This document shows, piece by piece, positions 19,094-28,226 of a stretch of 64,000 nt of DNA. How positions within the stretch are numbered: the first letter of the stretch is position 1; every line of letters starts with the position of its first letter. The stretch covers positions 1-64,000 of the forward strand of contig DAOPMC010000001.1 of the NCBI GenBank assembly GCA_035392025.1. Reading direction: 5' to 3'. The stretch is from DAOPMC01 sp035392025 (GTDB lineage: Bacteria > Bacillota_I > Bacilli_A > RF39 > UBA660). The notes beneath the pieces were generated by a model. It worked only from the letters and a program-made list of their open reading frames with translations. It did not search any database and was not told the origin of the DNA. The position numbers and the translations under genes are program-made.

Positions 19094-19122
19094 AATATAA
19101 CATCATATTATATGATTGTCAA
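19094..19122 (-). promoter_or_regulatory. Sigma-A promoter of the str operon
   Basis: On the minus strand: TTGACA (19117-19122), 17-base spacer, TATATT (19094-19099). It starts about 13 bases after the end of the 35-aa microprotein gene and drives rpsL. Confidence 0.85.
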
Positions 19123-19134
19123 TAATTTTAATGC

Positions 19135-19242
19135 TTAAAATATTAATTTTGACTGCCAATAGACAAATAAAAGCATGAGTACTAAAACTCCTAAAAGTAT
19201 TAAAAATACATTTAATCCCCAACCACGATTATTTAACTTCAT
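19135..19242 (-). CDS. 35-residue single-pass membrane microprotein
   Basis: ATG at 19242, TAA at 19135, 35 codons. AGGTGG lies 6 bases before the start, the same type of ribosome site as neighbouring genes. The N-terminus is short and basic with NNRGWG, then one strongly hydrophobic helix runs from about residue 11 to 29 and ends in YWQSK. It starts 11 bases after the trxB stop codon, so it is probably the last gene of uvrA-lgt-trxB. Function unknown. The combination of an RBS, tight spacing and a sensible helix argues against chance. Confidence 0.6.
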   Translation of the reverse strand: MKLNNRGWGLNVFLILLGVLVLMLLFVYWQSKLIF

Positions 19243-19253
19243 AAAACCACCTA

Positions 19254-20162
19254 TTATTTTAAACTTCTCATGCACGATATTGCCGCAAGTGCTCCATCAG
19301 ATGCTGCTGTTACAATTTGAAATGCATCTTTATAAACTATATCGCCTGCTGCATATATTCCTTTTATGTTTGTTTGCATGCCTTTATCTACTATAATATA
19401 CCCTTTTTCATCTAAAATATCAAAGTTTTTTACTAATTCGTTTGCTGGTTTGTAGCCAATGAAGGTAAAGCATCCAGAAACAACAATATTTCTGATACTG
19501 CCTTCTTCATCTATATCAATTGATGATAGTCTGTCATTTTCTTCATTAAATTTGATTATTTGGGCATTATATATTACTTCAATGTTATCTTTTTCTTTAA
19601 TTTTTGATACTAACATCTTTTCACCACGAAGAACATCTCTTCTATGAATTATATAAACTTTCCTACATAAGTTTGCTAAATAAAGTGATTCTTCTAAAGC
19701 ACTATTCCCCCCACCTACTACGCAAACATCTTTATCTTTATATAACGCTCCATCGCAAACAGCGCAATAGCTGATTCCTCTTCCAGTTAATCTATCAACA
19801 TTATCTAGTTCAAGTTTAATTGGGCCTCTTCCCATACATAATATAATAGATTGGCAAGTTATTTCACCATCAGTTGTAACCAATACTTTTTTATCTTCTA
19901 AACTTTTTATTTCTTTAATTTCTGTACTTCTAAATGGAATATTTAAACTCATTACTTGTTCATACATACTAAATGCCAAATCAACACCTGCTGTTTTTTT
20001 TATACCAGGATAATTTTCAATATCAGATGATAAATTAATTAGTCCTCCTGGCGTACCTTTTTCGGCAATACAAACATTGGCATTCCCTCTTTTTAAATAT
20101 ATAGCCGCTGTCATTCCCGCAACGCCTGCACCAACTACTACTACATCAAAATCTAATTTCAT
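19254..20162 (-). CDS. trxB: Thioredoxin reductase
   Basis: FAD-dependent disulfide reductase that reduces thioredoxin with NADPH. FAD-binding VGAGVAGMTAA is near residue 11, the redox-active CAVC near 133-136, NADPH-binding VGGGNSALEE near 150, and GIYAAGD near the C-terminus. The second dinucleotide site continues IIHRRD, fitting NADPH. 302 aa. It overlaps lgt by 17 bases; its ribosome site AGGTAG lies inside lgt. No thioredoxin gene is visible nearby. Confidence 0.95.
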   Translation of the reverse strand: MKLDFDVVVVGAGVAGMTAAIYLKRGNANVCIAEKGTPGGLINLSSDIENYPGIKKTAGVDLAFSMYEQVMSLNIPFRSTEIKEIKSLEDKKVLVTTDGEITCQSIILCMGRGPIKLELDNVDRLTGRGISYCAVCDGALYKDKDVCVVGGGNSALEESLYLANLCRKVYIIHRRDVLRGEKMLVSKIKEKDNIEVIYNAQIIKFNEENDRLSSIDIDEEGSIRNIVVSGCFTFIGYKPANELVKNFDILDEKGYIIVDKGMQTNIKGIYAAGDIVYKDAFQIVTAASDGALAAISCMRSLK

Positions 20163-20958
20163 CTTTTTCTACCTCATTGTACAAGCGATCAAATCTTGAA
20201 CCTTTCCTTAATAATATGAACATTAATAATCCAACTATAAATAATATAATAGATATTAGCATAGCAACTTTTATGCTTCCCAACATCAAACTATCCGTTC
20301 GAAGCATTTCTATAAAAAATCTACCAAATGAATACCACATCAGATAAAATCCTGTTATTTGTCCTGTTTTGCGATATTTATTTCTTTTTAAAATTAAAAT
20401 TATTATAAATCCTATGATATTCCAAACAGATTCATATAAAAATGTTGGATGATAATAAACTCCATTAATATACATTCCATCTATTATAAATTGTGGTATA
20501 GGAAGCTTTTGTAAAAATTCAAGAGACACTATACCCCCATGAGCTTCTCCATTAAAGAAATTACCCCATCTTCCAATTGCTTGTGAAAATAGCATACCGG
20601 TTGCGGCAATATCAAGAATCTTCAAAGTTTTAACTTTATACTTTCTAGTATAGTACCAAATCCATAAGACTCCTGCAATAACGGCGCCATGAATAGCAAG
20701 TCCACCATTCCAAATTTTAAGTATTTCTACTGGATTCTTTAAATAATACTCTAGATTAAATAGTACATAATATAATCTTGCACCAATTATTCCAAAAATA
20801 ATTGTCCAAAACAACATATTTATAAAAAAATCCATTGAAATATTTTGTTTCTTTACTTCAATATATGCGATTGTTGCACCCGCTATTATTGCCAGTAACA
20901 TACATATAGAATACCAATATATTTGAATAAATCCTAAATCAAGTGCTATGCCATCCAT
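20146..20958 (-). CDS. lgt: Prolipoprotein diacylglyceryl transferase
   Basis: Integral membrane enzyme that adds diacylglycerol to the lipobox Cys of prolipoproteins. Seven hydrophobic segments are visible. The Lgt signature GRWGNFFNGEAHGG and the catalytic-His region YGIRGARLYYV-like IGARLYYVLFN are present. 270 aa. It shows the organism makes lipoproteins; no lspA is in the window. It lies between uvrA (11 bases) and trxB (overlap). Confidence 0.95.
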   Translation of the reverse strand: MDGIALDLGFIQIYWYSICMLLAIIAGATIAYIEVKKQNISMDFFINMLFWTIIFGIIGARLYYVLFNLEYYLKNPVEILKIWNGGLAIHGAVIAGVLWIWYYTRKYKVKTLKILDIAATGMLFSQAIGRWGNFFNGEAHGGIVSLEFLQKLPIPQFIIDGMYINGVYYHPTFLYESVWNIIGFIIILILKRNKYRKTGQITGFYLMWYSFGRFFIEMLRTDSLMLGSIKVAMLISIILFIVGLLMFILLRKGSRFDRLYNEVEKDEIRF

Positions 20959-20969
20959 TTAATCATCTC

Positions 20970-23777
20970 CTACAATACTTTTTTTAAATACTCTCCAGTA
21001 TATGATTTTTTGCAATTTGATACTTCTTCCGGAGTTCCTACACAAATTACTTCTCCGCCACGATCTCCACCATCTGGTCCTAAATCAATTATGTAATCTG
21101 CAACTTTTATTATATCTAAGTTGTGTTCAATTACTATTACACTATCTTTATTATCTACTATTTTATTCAAGATTGCAATAAGCTTCTTTACATCTGCTGA
21201 ATGTAATCCAGTAGTTGGCTCATCTAAAATAAACATAGTTTTGCCTGTTGGCTTTTTCTGAAGTTCCTTTGCAAGTTTTACCCTAGCAGCTTCTCCACCA
21301 GATAATGTTACTGCATTTTGGCCTAGTTTAATATATCCTAGCCCTACTTCATCTAATACCTTAAGTTTGTTTTTTATTTTAGGCACATTTTCAAAAAATG
21401 TTAAAGCTTCAGTAACTCTCATTTCAAGTACATCATATATACTTTTACCCTTAAATTTTATTTTTAATATTTCAGTATTATACCTTGTACCATGACATAC
21501 TTCGCATGGAACATAAACATCTGGTAGGAAATGCATTTCAATTTTCTTAACACCATCTCCACGACAAGCTTCACATCTGCCACCTTTTACATTAAATGAA
21601 AATCTTCCTTTGTCATAACCCAATATTTTTGATTCTTTAGTGGTTGCAAATAAATCTCTAATATCATCAAACACTCCAGTATAAGTTGCTGGGTTACTTC
21701 TAGGAGTTCTTCCAATTGGAGATTGAGATATATAAACAACTTTATCAATATTGTCTAATCCAATCATTTTTTTATGTGGTCCTGGTTTAACTTTGCTATG
21801 ATAAATACTTGATGCTAAAGCTTTATAAAGAGTCTCATTTACTAGTGTTGATTTACCACTTCCAGACACCCCAGTTACGCAAACAAACTTGCCCAAAGGA
21901 AATTTGACGTCAATATTTTTTAAATTATTAGCGTTTGCACCCCTTATTTCTACGTACTTGCCAGTTCCTTTCCTCCTGATTTTGGGCACTTCAATACATT
22001 CTTTCCCACTTAAGTATCTGCCAGTAATACTCTTATCACATTTCATTACCTCTTCCGGTGTTCCTGCTGATACTACATATCCACCTGCATCTCCAGCACC
22101 TGGGCCTATATCAATTAAGTAATCTGCCCTTCTCATTGTATCTAAATCGTGTTCAACAACAATTAAGGTATTACCTAAATCTCTCATTTTTATAAGAGCA
22201 TCAATTAGTTTGTCATTATCTTTTTGGTGAAGACCAATACTAGGTTCATCAAGGACATATAAGACACCTGTTAGTTCACTGCCAATTTGAGTCGCCAACC
22301 TAATTCTTTGCAATTCCCCGCCAGATAATGTCTCTGCTGAACGCGCAAGTGTCAAATAATCAAGACCAACGTTAATTAAAAATGTCAAACGCTCTTTAAT
22401 GTTTTTTATGAGCAAACATGCTATCTGTTCTTTCTCTTTTCCTAATTTTAAATTATCTAAAAATCTATACAAATTACCTATACTCATCTGTGTCATTTCA
22501 TAAATATTTTTATCATCAATTAAGACTGATAAGACATCTTCATTTAATCTTGCACCATGACAAGTTGGACATTCATATTCAACCATAAAACGTTCTAGCC
22601 ATTCTCTAACCCAAGTACTTGTTGTTTCCATATATCTTCTTTGAATATTATTTATTATTCCTTCATAATAATCTACTTTGTTTGATATATTCCCACTTTT
22701 ACTCGTTATACTAAATTTTATAGATTTTTTAGATCCATATAAAATAATATCCATCTGATCAGATTTTAACTTATTAACAGGCTTGTTCATATCTATTTTA
22801 TAATATTTGCAAACCGTCTCTAACCTTTTATAATCTAAACTCTCTTGATCATCGCTTAAAACTGTAATTGCACCTTCATTTAAACTGAGTTCTTTATCAG
22901 GTATAACTAAATCAGGATCCATTACCATTTTTACACCGAGACCCTTACAATCAGGACATGCACCATATGGTGCATTAAAACTAAAAAGTCTAGGCTCCAA
23001 TTCCGGAAGTGAGAAGTTACATTGTGGACACGCAAAAGCTTCAGAAAAAACTATTTCTTCTTTTCCAATAACATCAATAACAACTTTACCATTTGCAAGT
23101 TTTGTGGCAGTCTCAATTGATTCATATAATCTACTTCTAATGTCTTCTTGAATCACTAATCTATCAATAACAACTAATACAGAATGTTTTTTATTTTTAT
23201 CTAAAATAATGTCTTGGTCTAAATCATAATTTTCTTTATCAATAATAACACGAACATAGCCATCTTTTCGAAGAGATTCAAATAAATCTTTGTGCGTCCC
23301 CTTCTCCCCATAGATGATTGGACTAAGGACCATTATCTTTGCACCCGATTCGAGTTCTAAAACTTTGTTAGTCATTTCCTCAATACTTTGTCTTGATATT
23401 GGAGTATGATGAATTTTACAATATGGGATACCAATTCGCGCATATAATAATCTTAAATAATCATATATTTCAGTAACTGTCCCTACCGTTGATCTTGGAT
23501 TTTTGCTAGTTGTTTTTTGATCAATACTTATGGCAGGTGAAAGACCGTCTATTGAATCTACATCTGGTTTTTCTGTCCCACCTAAAAATTGTCTAGCATA
23601 TGAAGATAGACTTTCAAGATATCTTCTTTCCCCTTCTTTATAAATAGTATCAAACGCTAAACTACTTTTCCCAGAACCTGACACTCCAGTCATTACAACA
23701 AGTTTATTCTTGGGAATTTCTATATTAATATTTTTAAGATTATTTTCACGTGCTCCTTTTATAATTATTTTATCCAT
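20970..23777 (-). CDS. uvrA: Excinuclease ABC subunit A
   Basis: DNA-damage recognition ATPase of nucleotide excision repair. Two ABC modules: the first Walker [14 protein letters not shown] near residues 31-43 and the second [11 protein letters not shown] near 625. Zinc modules CPQC...CPDC and CEACRGDG...CEVCHG are complete. Both LSGGE signatures are present. 935 aa is full length. It heads uvrA-lgt-trxB. A probable extended -10 (TGATACAAT) lies upstream; no SOS box is visible. uvrB, its usual upstream partner, is not adjacent. Confidence 0.97.
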   Translation of the reverse strand: MDKIIIKGARENNLKNINIEIPKNKLVVMTGVSGSGKSSLAFDTIYKEGERRYLESLSSYARQFLGGTEKPDVDSIDGLSPAISIDQKTTSKNPRSTVGTVTEIYDYLRLLYARIGIPYCKIHHTPISRQSIEEMTNKVLELESGAKIMVLSPIIYGEKGTHKDLFESLRKDGYVRVIIDKENYDLDQDIILDKNKKHSVLVVIDRLVIQEDIRSRLYESIETATKLANGKVVIDVIGKEEIVFSEAFACPQCNFSLPELEPRLFSFNAPYGACPDCKGLGVKMVMDPDLVIPDKELSLNEGAITVLSDDQESLDYKRLETVCKYYKIDMNKPVNKLKSDQMDIILYGSKKSIKFSITSKSGNISNKVDYYEGIINNIQRRYMETTSTWVREWLERFMVEYECPTCHGARLNEDVLSVLIDDKNIYEMTQMSIGNLYRFLDNLKLGKEKEQIACLLIKNIKERLTFLINVGLDYLTLARSAETLSGGELQRIRLATQIGSELTGVLYVLDEPSIGLHQKDNDKLIDALIKMRDLGNTLIVVEHDLDTMRRADYLIDIGPGAGDAGGYVVSAGTPEEVMKCDKSITGRYLSGKECIEVPKIRRKGTGKYVEIRGANANNLKNIDVKFPLGKFVCVTGVSGSGKSTLVNETLYKALASSIYHSKVKPGPHKKMIGLDNIDKVVYISQSPIGRTPRSNPATYTGVFDDIRDLFATTKESKILGYDKGRFSFNVKGGRCEACRGDGVKKIEMHFLPDVYVPCEVCHGTRYNTEILKIKFKGKSIYDVLEMRVTEALTFFENVPKIKNKLKVLDEVGLGYIKLGQNAVTLSGGEAARVKLAKELQKKPTGKTMFILDEPTTGLHSADVKKLIAILNKIVDNKDSVIVIEHNLDIIKVADYIIDLGPDGGDRGGEVICVGTPEEVSNCKKSYTGEYLKKVL

Positions 23778-23838
23778 AATATCACCTAATTTCTGCTAGA
23801 TATTGTATCATAAAAATTTAAATTAATACACCTAAATA

Positions 23839-23847
23839 TGTTATAAT
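23839..23847 (+). promoter_or_regulatory. Extended -10 promoter of the 152-aa gene
   Basis: TGTTATAAT is 18 bases before the start codon of the 152-aa gene, with an AAAGAGGTG ribosome site between. No clear -35 box. Confidence 0.6.
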
Positions 23848-23865
23848 TGTTAAAAGAGGTGTAAC

Positions 23866-24324
23866 ATGACTAAAGATGATATATTAAATGAATTCCCAAA
23901 TTTTGAAGAAAACATTAGAAACCTAACTAGTTTAGATGGAGTTAGATATTTTTATCATATAACTCCTAATAATGCCGAAGACATTATTAATGAAGGCTTA
24001 TTTTTAAAAGAAAATAGGTTATCTTCTACAACAATTGAGTTACCAGATGAATTCTATGATGACCCTATTTCATATTGTTTAGGTGAAAGAGGCCATGGTT
24101 ATAGAGAAAATGCTAGTATTGTTCTTTTGGGTATACCAGAAGACGAGGTAGATTATGCAATTGAGCAAAACTACTCTGAGAGAGGTCACTGGAATGAATT
24201 TGACGATCCTAATTTTGTCATACCAAGCCAGTATATAATTGGTTACATTGACACTAATGATTTTAGCATTAATTTAAATAGTGATTATATTCTAGCAAAT
24301 GAGTATGATGACTTAAAATTATAA
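23866..24324 (+). CDS. Small acidic protein, possibly ADP-ribosyltransferase-like fold
   Basis: A soluble, very acidic protein of 152 aa. The N-terminal segment YFYHITPNNAEDIINEGL resembles the first strand-helix unit of ADP-ribosyltransferase and RNA 2'-phosphotransferase folds, in which a Y/H-H-x-T stretch is followed by a helix ending in GL. The later IPSQYIIGYIDT also fits a substrate-presentation strand. I see no certain catalytic Glu. The fold assignment is therefore tentative and the function unknown. It is an isolated gene with its own promoter and terminator between uvrA and ssrA, as for an accessory or toxin-like gene. Confidence 0.6.
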   Translation: MTKDDILNEFPNFEENIRNLTSLDGVRYFYHITPNNAEDIINEGLFLKENRLSSTTIELPDEFYDDPISYCLGERGHGYRENASIVLLGIPEDEVDYAIEQNYSERGHWNEFDDPNFVIPSQYIIGYIDTNDFSINLNSDYILANEYDDLKL

Positions 24325-24330
24325 AAATAA

Positions 24331-24358
24331 AAACGAGTTGTATAAACAATTCGTTTTT
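24331..24358 (+). terminator. Terminator after the 152-aa gene
   Basis: AAACGAGTTGT (24331-24341) pairs with ACAATTCGTTT (24346-24356) with one G-U pair and a 4-base loop, then runs into T. It ends just before the tmRNA 3' end, so it may also terminate ssrA from the other strand. Confidence 0.85.
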
Positions 24359-24365
24359 TTTCTTT

Positions 24366-24709
24366 TGGTGGAGCTGAGGGGAATTGAACCCCTGTCCAAA
24401 AATACAAATATTTAACTATCTACAAGTTTAGTTAATTAGTTAAATTCGCCATATAACTAATAATTAACAAATATCATATGACTAGCTTATGGTTAATTTC
24501 TCTACTTCTTATAAGCACAAAAGTAGTATAGTTCACTTTAATTAGCCCTTAATATCTCTCGTGAACTAAGAGATAAGAAGAGCTTGCCTCTATATTAAAT
24601 TAGGCAAATGCTAAATTTCTGTTTCCAGTTATTTAATTTGTTTGCATATAACGAGTGCCCCCGACTTGCAAATTAAACTTAATATCTCTGTCGAAACCAA
24701 ATCAGCCCC
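24366..24709 (-). ncRNA. ssrA: Transfer-messenger RNA
   Basis: The minus strand begins GGGGCTGATTTGGTTTCGAC, the conserved tmRNA 5' end, and finishes with the T-arm GGTTCAATTCCCCTC and an encoded CCA. The acceptor stem pairs GGGGCTG with CAGCTCC. The tRNA-like ends flank a tag-coding segment (24600-24626), with pseudoknot-like GC segments on both sides. About 344 nt. tmRNA rescues stalled ribosomes with SmpB, which is encoded just upstream; RNase R follows the same pathway. It has its own promoter (24718-24746). Confidence 0.95.
24600..24626 (-). other. tmRNA tag reading frame, tag (A)GNRNLAFA
   Basis: The preceding context TAAATAACT resembles the Bacillus subtilis tmRNA context TATAACT before its GGC resume codon. 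Here the resume codon is GGA, and the frame reads GGA AAC AGA AAT TTA GCA TTT GCC TAA. With the alanine carried by tmRNA the tag is AGNRNLAFA. Other frames give either an early stop or an implausible ending. Confidence 0.75.
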
Positions 24710-24717
24710 GTTAGCAA

Positions 24718-24746
24718 ATTATAGCATATTTTTGCTAATTTGTCTA
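24718..24746 (-). promoter_or_regulatory. Promoter of ssrA
   Basis: Minus strand: TAGACA (24741-24746), 17-base spacer, TATAAT (24718-24723), about 9 bases before the mature tmRNA 5' end. It begins 4 bases after the end of the TasA-like gene, so ssrA can be expressed apart from the smpB unit. Confidence 0.85.
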
Positions 24747-24749
24747 TGT

Positions 24750-25355
24750 TTAATGGTCCTGTGTCCCCGTTGCCTCTAACTTAGCACAATATACTTTACC
24801 AACATTATTCGTATAAACATCACTATTTATTGCAGTATCTGCTATCCAAATATATAGTTGATAGCTATCAGTATCATTTAACCCACCATCTGCTGTTAAT
24901 GTCTTATCAGATGCCAGCATATTAGCATTAGGATTAACGCTTATCGTATTAGTAGAATTATCAACATCTACTAATTTATATCTTAATATGTCTGAACTTA
25001 GTGTATCGTCAGTACAAACTCCATCAACAAGCGCTGTGCAGCAGACAGAGGTCATTTTAAAGTTATAATCTACTGCAATGCCAGATGTATTTTTTATAGT
25101 AAAAGAATAAGGTGTCCCAGATGATCCGTCGGTATCTGTCGTGGGTAGTGCACTTGTTAGAGATAATACATTACTTTCCCCAGAAAAAGTCAAAGTTAGT
25201 ACACCTGATGTAACAGTATATGTCTTTGTTCCTGTAAAAGATCCTGCATAAAATGCATATGTAGTATATGATAATACCATTATAATTGCTACTATCCATA
25301 AGATAATACCTAATTTAGTAAACTTTAATTTACTTTCCTTTTTCTTTTTTACCAT
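24750..25355 (-). CDS. TasA/camelysin-like exported protein
   Basis: 201 aa. A basic start (MVKKKKESK) and a hydrophobic helix (about 13-36) ending YTTYAFYAGSFTG resemble the SipW-type export signal of TasA and camelysin, cleaved by ER-type signal peptidases. The mature part is a beta-sandwich-like domain rich in Thr, Ser and Asp, with NTSGIAVDYNFKMT followed by a CC pair and a further Cys. Probably secreted or a surface fibre subunit. It sits between smpB and ssrA, 9 bases after smpB, an unusual place. The matching peptidase is at 61.7-62.4 kb. No LPXTG motif. Confidence 0.75.
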   Translation of the reverse strand: MVKKKKESKLKFTKLGIILWIVAIIMVLSYTTYAFYAGSFTGTKTYTVTSGVLTLTFSGESNVLSLTSALPTTDTDGSSGTPYSFTIKNTSGIAVDYNFKMTSVCCTALVDGVCTDDTLSSDILRYKLVDVDNSTNTISVNPNANMLASDKTLTADGGLNDTDSYQLYIWIADTAINSDVYTNNVGKVYCAKLEATGTQDH

Positions 25356-25363
25356 ATTTCCTC

Positions 25364-25804
25364 CTAATTATTTCCTTTAATTTGTCTTTTGATATCTATT
25401 TTTATATCTCGCTCTTTCATAGTTTCTCTCTTATCAAAATTCTTCTTGCCCTTACATAATCCTAATAATATTTTAACCTTATTTTTGTTTAAATATACCT
25501 TAAGTGGTATTAGGGTATATCCTTCTAATTCCAGTTTAATATTTAATTTCTTTATTTCTTTTTTATGCATCAAGAGTTTTCTAGTTCTTGTTTCTATATG
25601 ATTAAATGTTCCTGCTTCTTGATATTTTTTTATATACATATTAAGAATAAATAATTCATTATTTTTTATAATTGCATAACTATCTTTAATATCACAAGAT
25701 CCTTCTCTTACTGATTTAATCTCTGTTCCTTCAAGAACTATTCCACACTCATATTCTTCTTCTATGAAATAATTAAATTTAGCCTTTCTATTTAATATTT
25801 CCAT
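25364..25804 (-). CDS. smpB: SsrA-binding protein SmpB
   Basis: Binds tmRNA and brings it to stalled ribosomes. The N-terminal NRKAKFNYFIEEEYECGIVL and GTEIKSVREG motifs are diagnostic, as is the basic C-terminal tail KKNFDKRETMKERDIK. 146 aa. It directly follows rnr (1 base) in the classical secG-rnr-smpB-ssrA order. Confidence 0.96.
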   Translation of the reverse strand: MEILNRKAKFNYFIEEEYECGIVLEGTEIKSVREGSCDIKDSYAIIKNNELFILNMYIKKYQEAGTFNHIETRTRKLLMHKKEIKKLNIKLELEGYTLIPLKVYLNKNKVKILLGLCKGKKNFDKRETMKERDIKIDIKRQIKGNN

Positions 25805-25805
25805 A

Positions 25806-27899
25806 TTAAACTACTCTCTTTCTTTCTAGTACCGGTTCAAAATCAATAAGCCTTTCTTCTTTATTAGCATTTACTAGTTTTACTTTTATATCATCACCTA
25901 AGTAATAAATTTTCTTATTATTTTTACCTTGAATTGTTTGATTTTCTTCATTTAATGTATAGAAGTCATCCATCGTACTAAAATCCGCTCTACCTTCTAT
26001 TGCATTATCTAAAGCTACAAACATTCCATTCTTAGTAAATCCTGAAATCATTCCTTCATACTCTTCGCCTATAAAGTTTTCCATATATTCTGCCATTTTC
26101 ATTTTGTCAACTTCTCTTTCACAGTCAACTGCATCACGCTCTTTTAATGATGATTGAATAGCGATTATTCTTAATTTTTGTAAATATTCTTTGCTAGTTA
26201 CTTTAGCAATGTTGCCATCTAATATCTCATGGATTATTCTATGAAGTGATGTATCAGGATACCTTCTAATTGGAGATGTAAAATGAGAATAGCCTTCTTT
26301 TCGTTCAGCATTAACTGCAATACCATAGTGTCCATAATTGACAACATCATATTTAGCTTTTTTCATACATCTCAAAAGATAACTTGATAGAATTGAAAAC
26401 TTTTTAGAATCTTTCATCTTATTTAGTATACTTTGAATACATTTTGGCTTAACAGAAATATTTCCATCTGGTGCAAACCCTTGGGCCCTCATAACGGTAA
26501 TACCTTCGGTTAGTTTTTCTAAATCAGGTTCCTCATGTACACGATATATGTTGTGTGCTCCTAAATTAGTTACAAAGTTTGCGACTGCTTCATTAGCGGC
26601 AATCATAAAGTCTTCAATTAAGTTTTCTCCAGTTCCTTGAACTCTATTTTCAACGCCAAGAACTTTGCCATCTCTATCAACTAATATTTTAGGTTCATTT
26701 GTTTGAAACTCCAGCATGCCTCTTTTTCTTTTCATTTCTCTTAATATTATTGCAAGATCATTCATTTTCTTTAAGATATCTGCAAACTGTCCATAGCCTT
26801 CTGGAACTTCATTATTATCTAATATTTTATTAACATTTTTATATGTCATCTGCTTTTTAGAGTGAATTACGCTTTTAAATACCTCTGTATTTATTGTTTT
26901 CCCATTTGGTGTTATTTCCATACGACAAGTAAGTGCCAATCTATCAGCTTCTGGATTAAGCGAACATATCCCATTTGATAGTTCTCTAGGATACATTGGC
27001 GATACTCTATCTGCTAGATAAACACTTGTTCCTCTTTCATATGCTTCTTTGTCTAAAGCAGAACCTTCTTTAACATAATGGGTAACATCTGCAATATGAA
27101 CACTAAGAAGGAAATTACCATTATCAAGTTTTTTCATAGAAATAGCATCATCTATATCTTTAGTATCGTCTCCATCAATTGTAAATATTTCTTCGTTTCT
27201 TAAATCAACTCTACCCTTCATGTCAGATGCATCTACTGTTTGTTTTATATACTTTATTTCTTCTAGTACTTCATCTGGAAATACATCATCGAAATTGTAT
27301 TTATACATTACTTGTAGTATGTCATTACCTGGTTTTGTTTTATGTCCTAGGTCTTTCTCTATTTCTAAACTAAAACCATGTTTTTCTCTTCTAGTACCAA
27401 GTTTAACTAACAATAGTTCACCATCTACCATATTTAGCGGTGCATCACATTTTATCTTATTAAACTCATCAAACTTAAAATATCTAATATTATTTTCCGT
27501 TATAATTTCTGCAATGTGATTAGATCTTTCAAGTACTTCCTTAATACCTGCCTCTGTTGGATTATTTCTATCTAGTTTGACAACAACACTATCTCCTAGA
27601 AGTGCCCCATTAATCTTAGTTGCAGGAATATATACATCTTCTTCACCCGGAATCCTTACAAAACCAAATCCATTTTTAACAGAAATTAATTTGCCTTCTT
27701 TAAATGGACTAAGTTGAAAAGCTCCTGCCTTAGAGTTTGTGCAATAAATAACTTTATCATATAATAACTCTCTTATTGCTTCCTCTACTTCTGCCTGCTT
27801 TTCAGGACTATTTTTAAATCCCATTTTCTTGACAATATCTATTACTCTAATAGAATTTGTACCAATTTTTTTAAATATTTCTAATATCTGTTCCTTCAC
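25806..27899 (-). CDS. rnr: Ribonuclease R
   Basis: 3'-5' exoribonuclease that degrades structured RNA, including mRNAs released by trans-translation. N-terminal winged helix, cold-shock domains (KNGFGFVRI), the RNB catalytic domain with TIDGDDTKDIDDAIS carrying the active-site aspartates (about residue 270), and a C-terminal S1 domain. The usual long Lys-rich tail after S1 is nearly absent. The GTG at 27899 is preferred because AGGTGG precedes it; the upstream GTG lies inside that site. The product is 697 aa. Confidence 0.95.
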   Translation of the reverse strand: MKEQILEIFKKIGTNSIRVIDIVKKMGFKNSPEKQAEVEEAIRELLYDKVIYCTNSKAGAFQLSPFKEGKLISVKNGFGFVRIPGEEDVYIPATKINGALLGDSVVVKLDRNNPTEAGIKEVLERSNHIAEIITENNIRYFKFDEFNKIKCDAPLNMVDGELLLVKLGTRREKHGFSLEIEKDLGHKTKPGNDILQVMYKYNFDDVFPDEVLEEIKYIKQTVDASDMKGRVDLRNEEIFTIDGDDTKDIDDAISMKKLDNGNFLLSVHIADVTHYVKEGSALDKEAYERGTSVYLADRVSPMYPRELSNGICSLNPEADRLALTCRMEITPNGKTINTEVFKSVIHSKKQMTYKNVNKILDNNEVPEGYGQFADILKKMNDLAIILREMKRKRGMLEFQTNEPKILVDRDGKVLGVENRVQGTGENLIEDFMIAANEAVANFVTNLGAHNIYRVHEEPDLEKLTEGITVMRAQGFAPDGNISVKPKCIQSILNKMKDSKKFSILSSYLLRCMKKAKYDVVNYGHYGIAVNAERKEGYSHFTSPIRRYPDTSLHRIIHEILDGNIAKVTSKEYLQKLRIIAIQSSLKERDAVDCEREVDKMKMAEYMENFIGEEYEGMISGFTKNGMFVALDNAIEGRADFSTMDDFYTLNEENQTIQGKNNKKIYYLGDDIKVKLVNANKEERLIDFEPVLERKRVV

Positions 27900-27916
27900 A
27901 ATTACCACCTACAAAA

Positions 27917-27925
27917 ATTATATCA
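27917..27925 (-). promoter_or_regulatory. Extended -10 promoter of rnr-smpB
   Basis: Minus strand TGATATAAT, 17 bases before the rnr start and just after the secG terminator. It implies rnr-smpB can be transcribed independently of secG. Confidence 0.6.
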
Positions 27926-27926
27926 T

Positions 27927-27949
27927 AAAAAAAAGTTTCTTACGAAACT
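27927..27949 (-). terminator. Terminator after secG
   Basis: Minus strand AGTTTC pairs with GAAACT around GTAA, followed by a run of eight T. It is 3 bases after the secG stop codon. Confidence 0.85.
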
Positions 27950-27952
27950 ATT

Positions 27953-28168
27953 TTATAAAAATGACATCACTACACAAATAATAAAGAAAGATAATCCTAA
28001 AACTAATGTTACTCTAGATATGAATAATTCACTACCTCTTTCTTTTCTATTACTAAACAAATCATCATTGCCACCTGTAATTACTTTTGATGCTCCTTCT
28101 GCTTTACCACTTTGTAATAATACAATAGTGATTAATAAACATGATATAACTATTAATACTGTTTGCAT
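27953..28168 (-). CDS. secG: Preprotein translocase subunit SecG
   Basis: Small membrane subunit of the SecYEG channel. Two hydrophobic helices (residues 3-18 and 50-70) flank a loop with VLLQSGKAEGASKVITGG, the SecG hallmark. 71 aa. Its place upstream of rnr is conserved in Bacillota. Confidence 0.93.
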   Translation of the reverse strand: MQTVLIVISCLLITIVLLQSGKAEGASKVITGGNDDLFSNRKERGSELFISRVTLVLGLSFFIICVVMSFL

Positions 28169-28226
28169 AAAGTCCTCCTTGTTACTACATGTATTTTAAT
28201 ACATTTAAATAAAAATTGCAATATTA

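Noticed and set aside
24685..24700. TGTCGAA-type 0A box in the ssrA region
   Set aside because: It is the conserved GGTTTCGACAG of the tmRNA 5' end, present in most bacteria irrespective of Spo0A.
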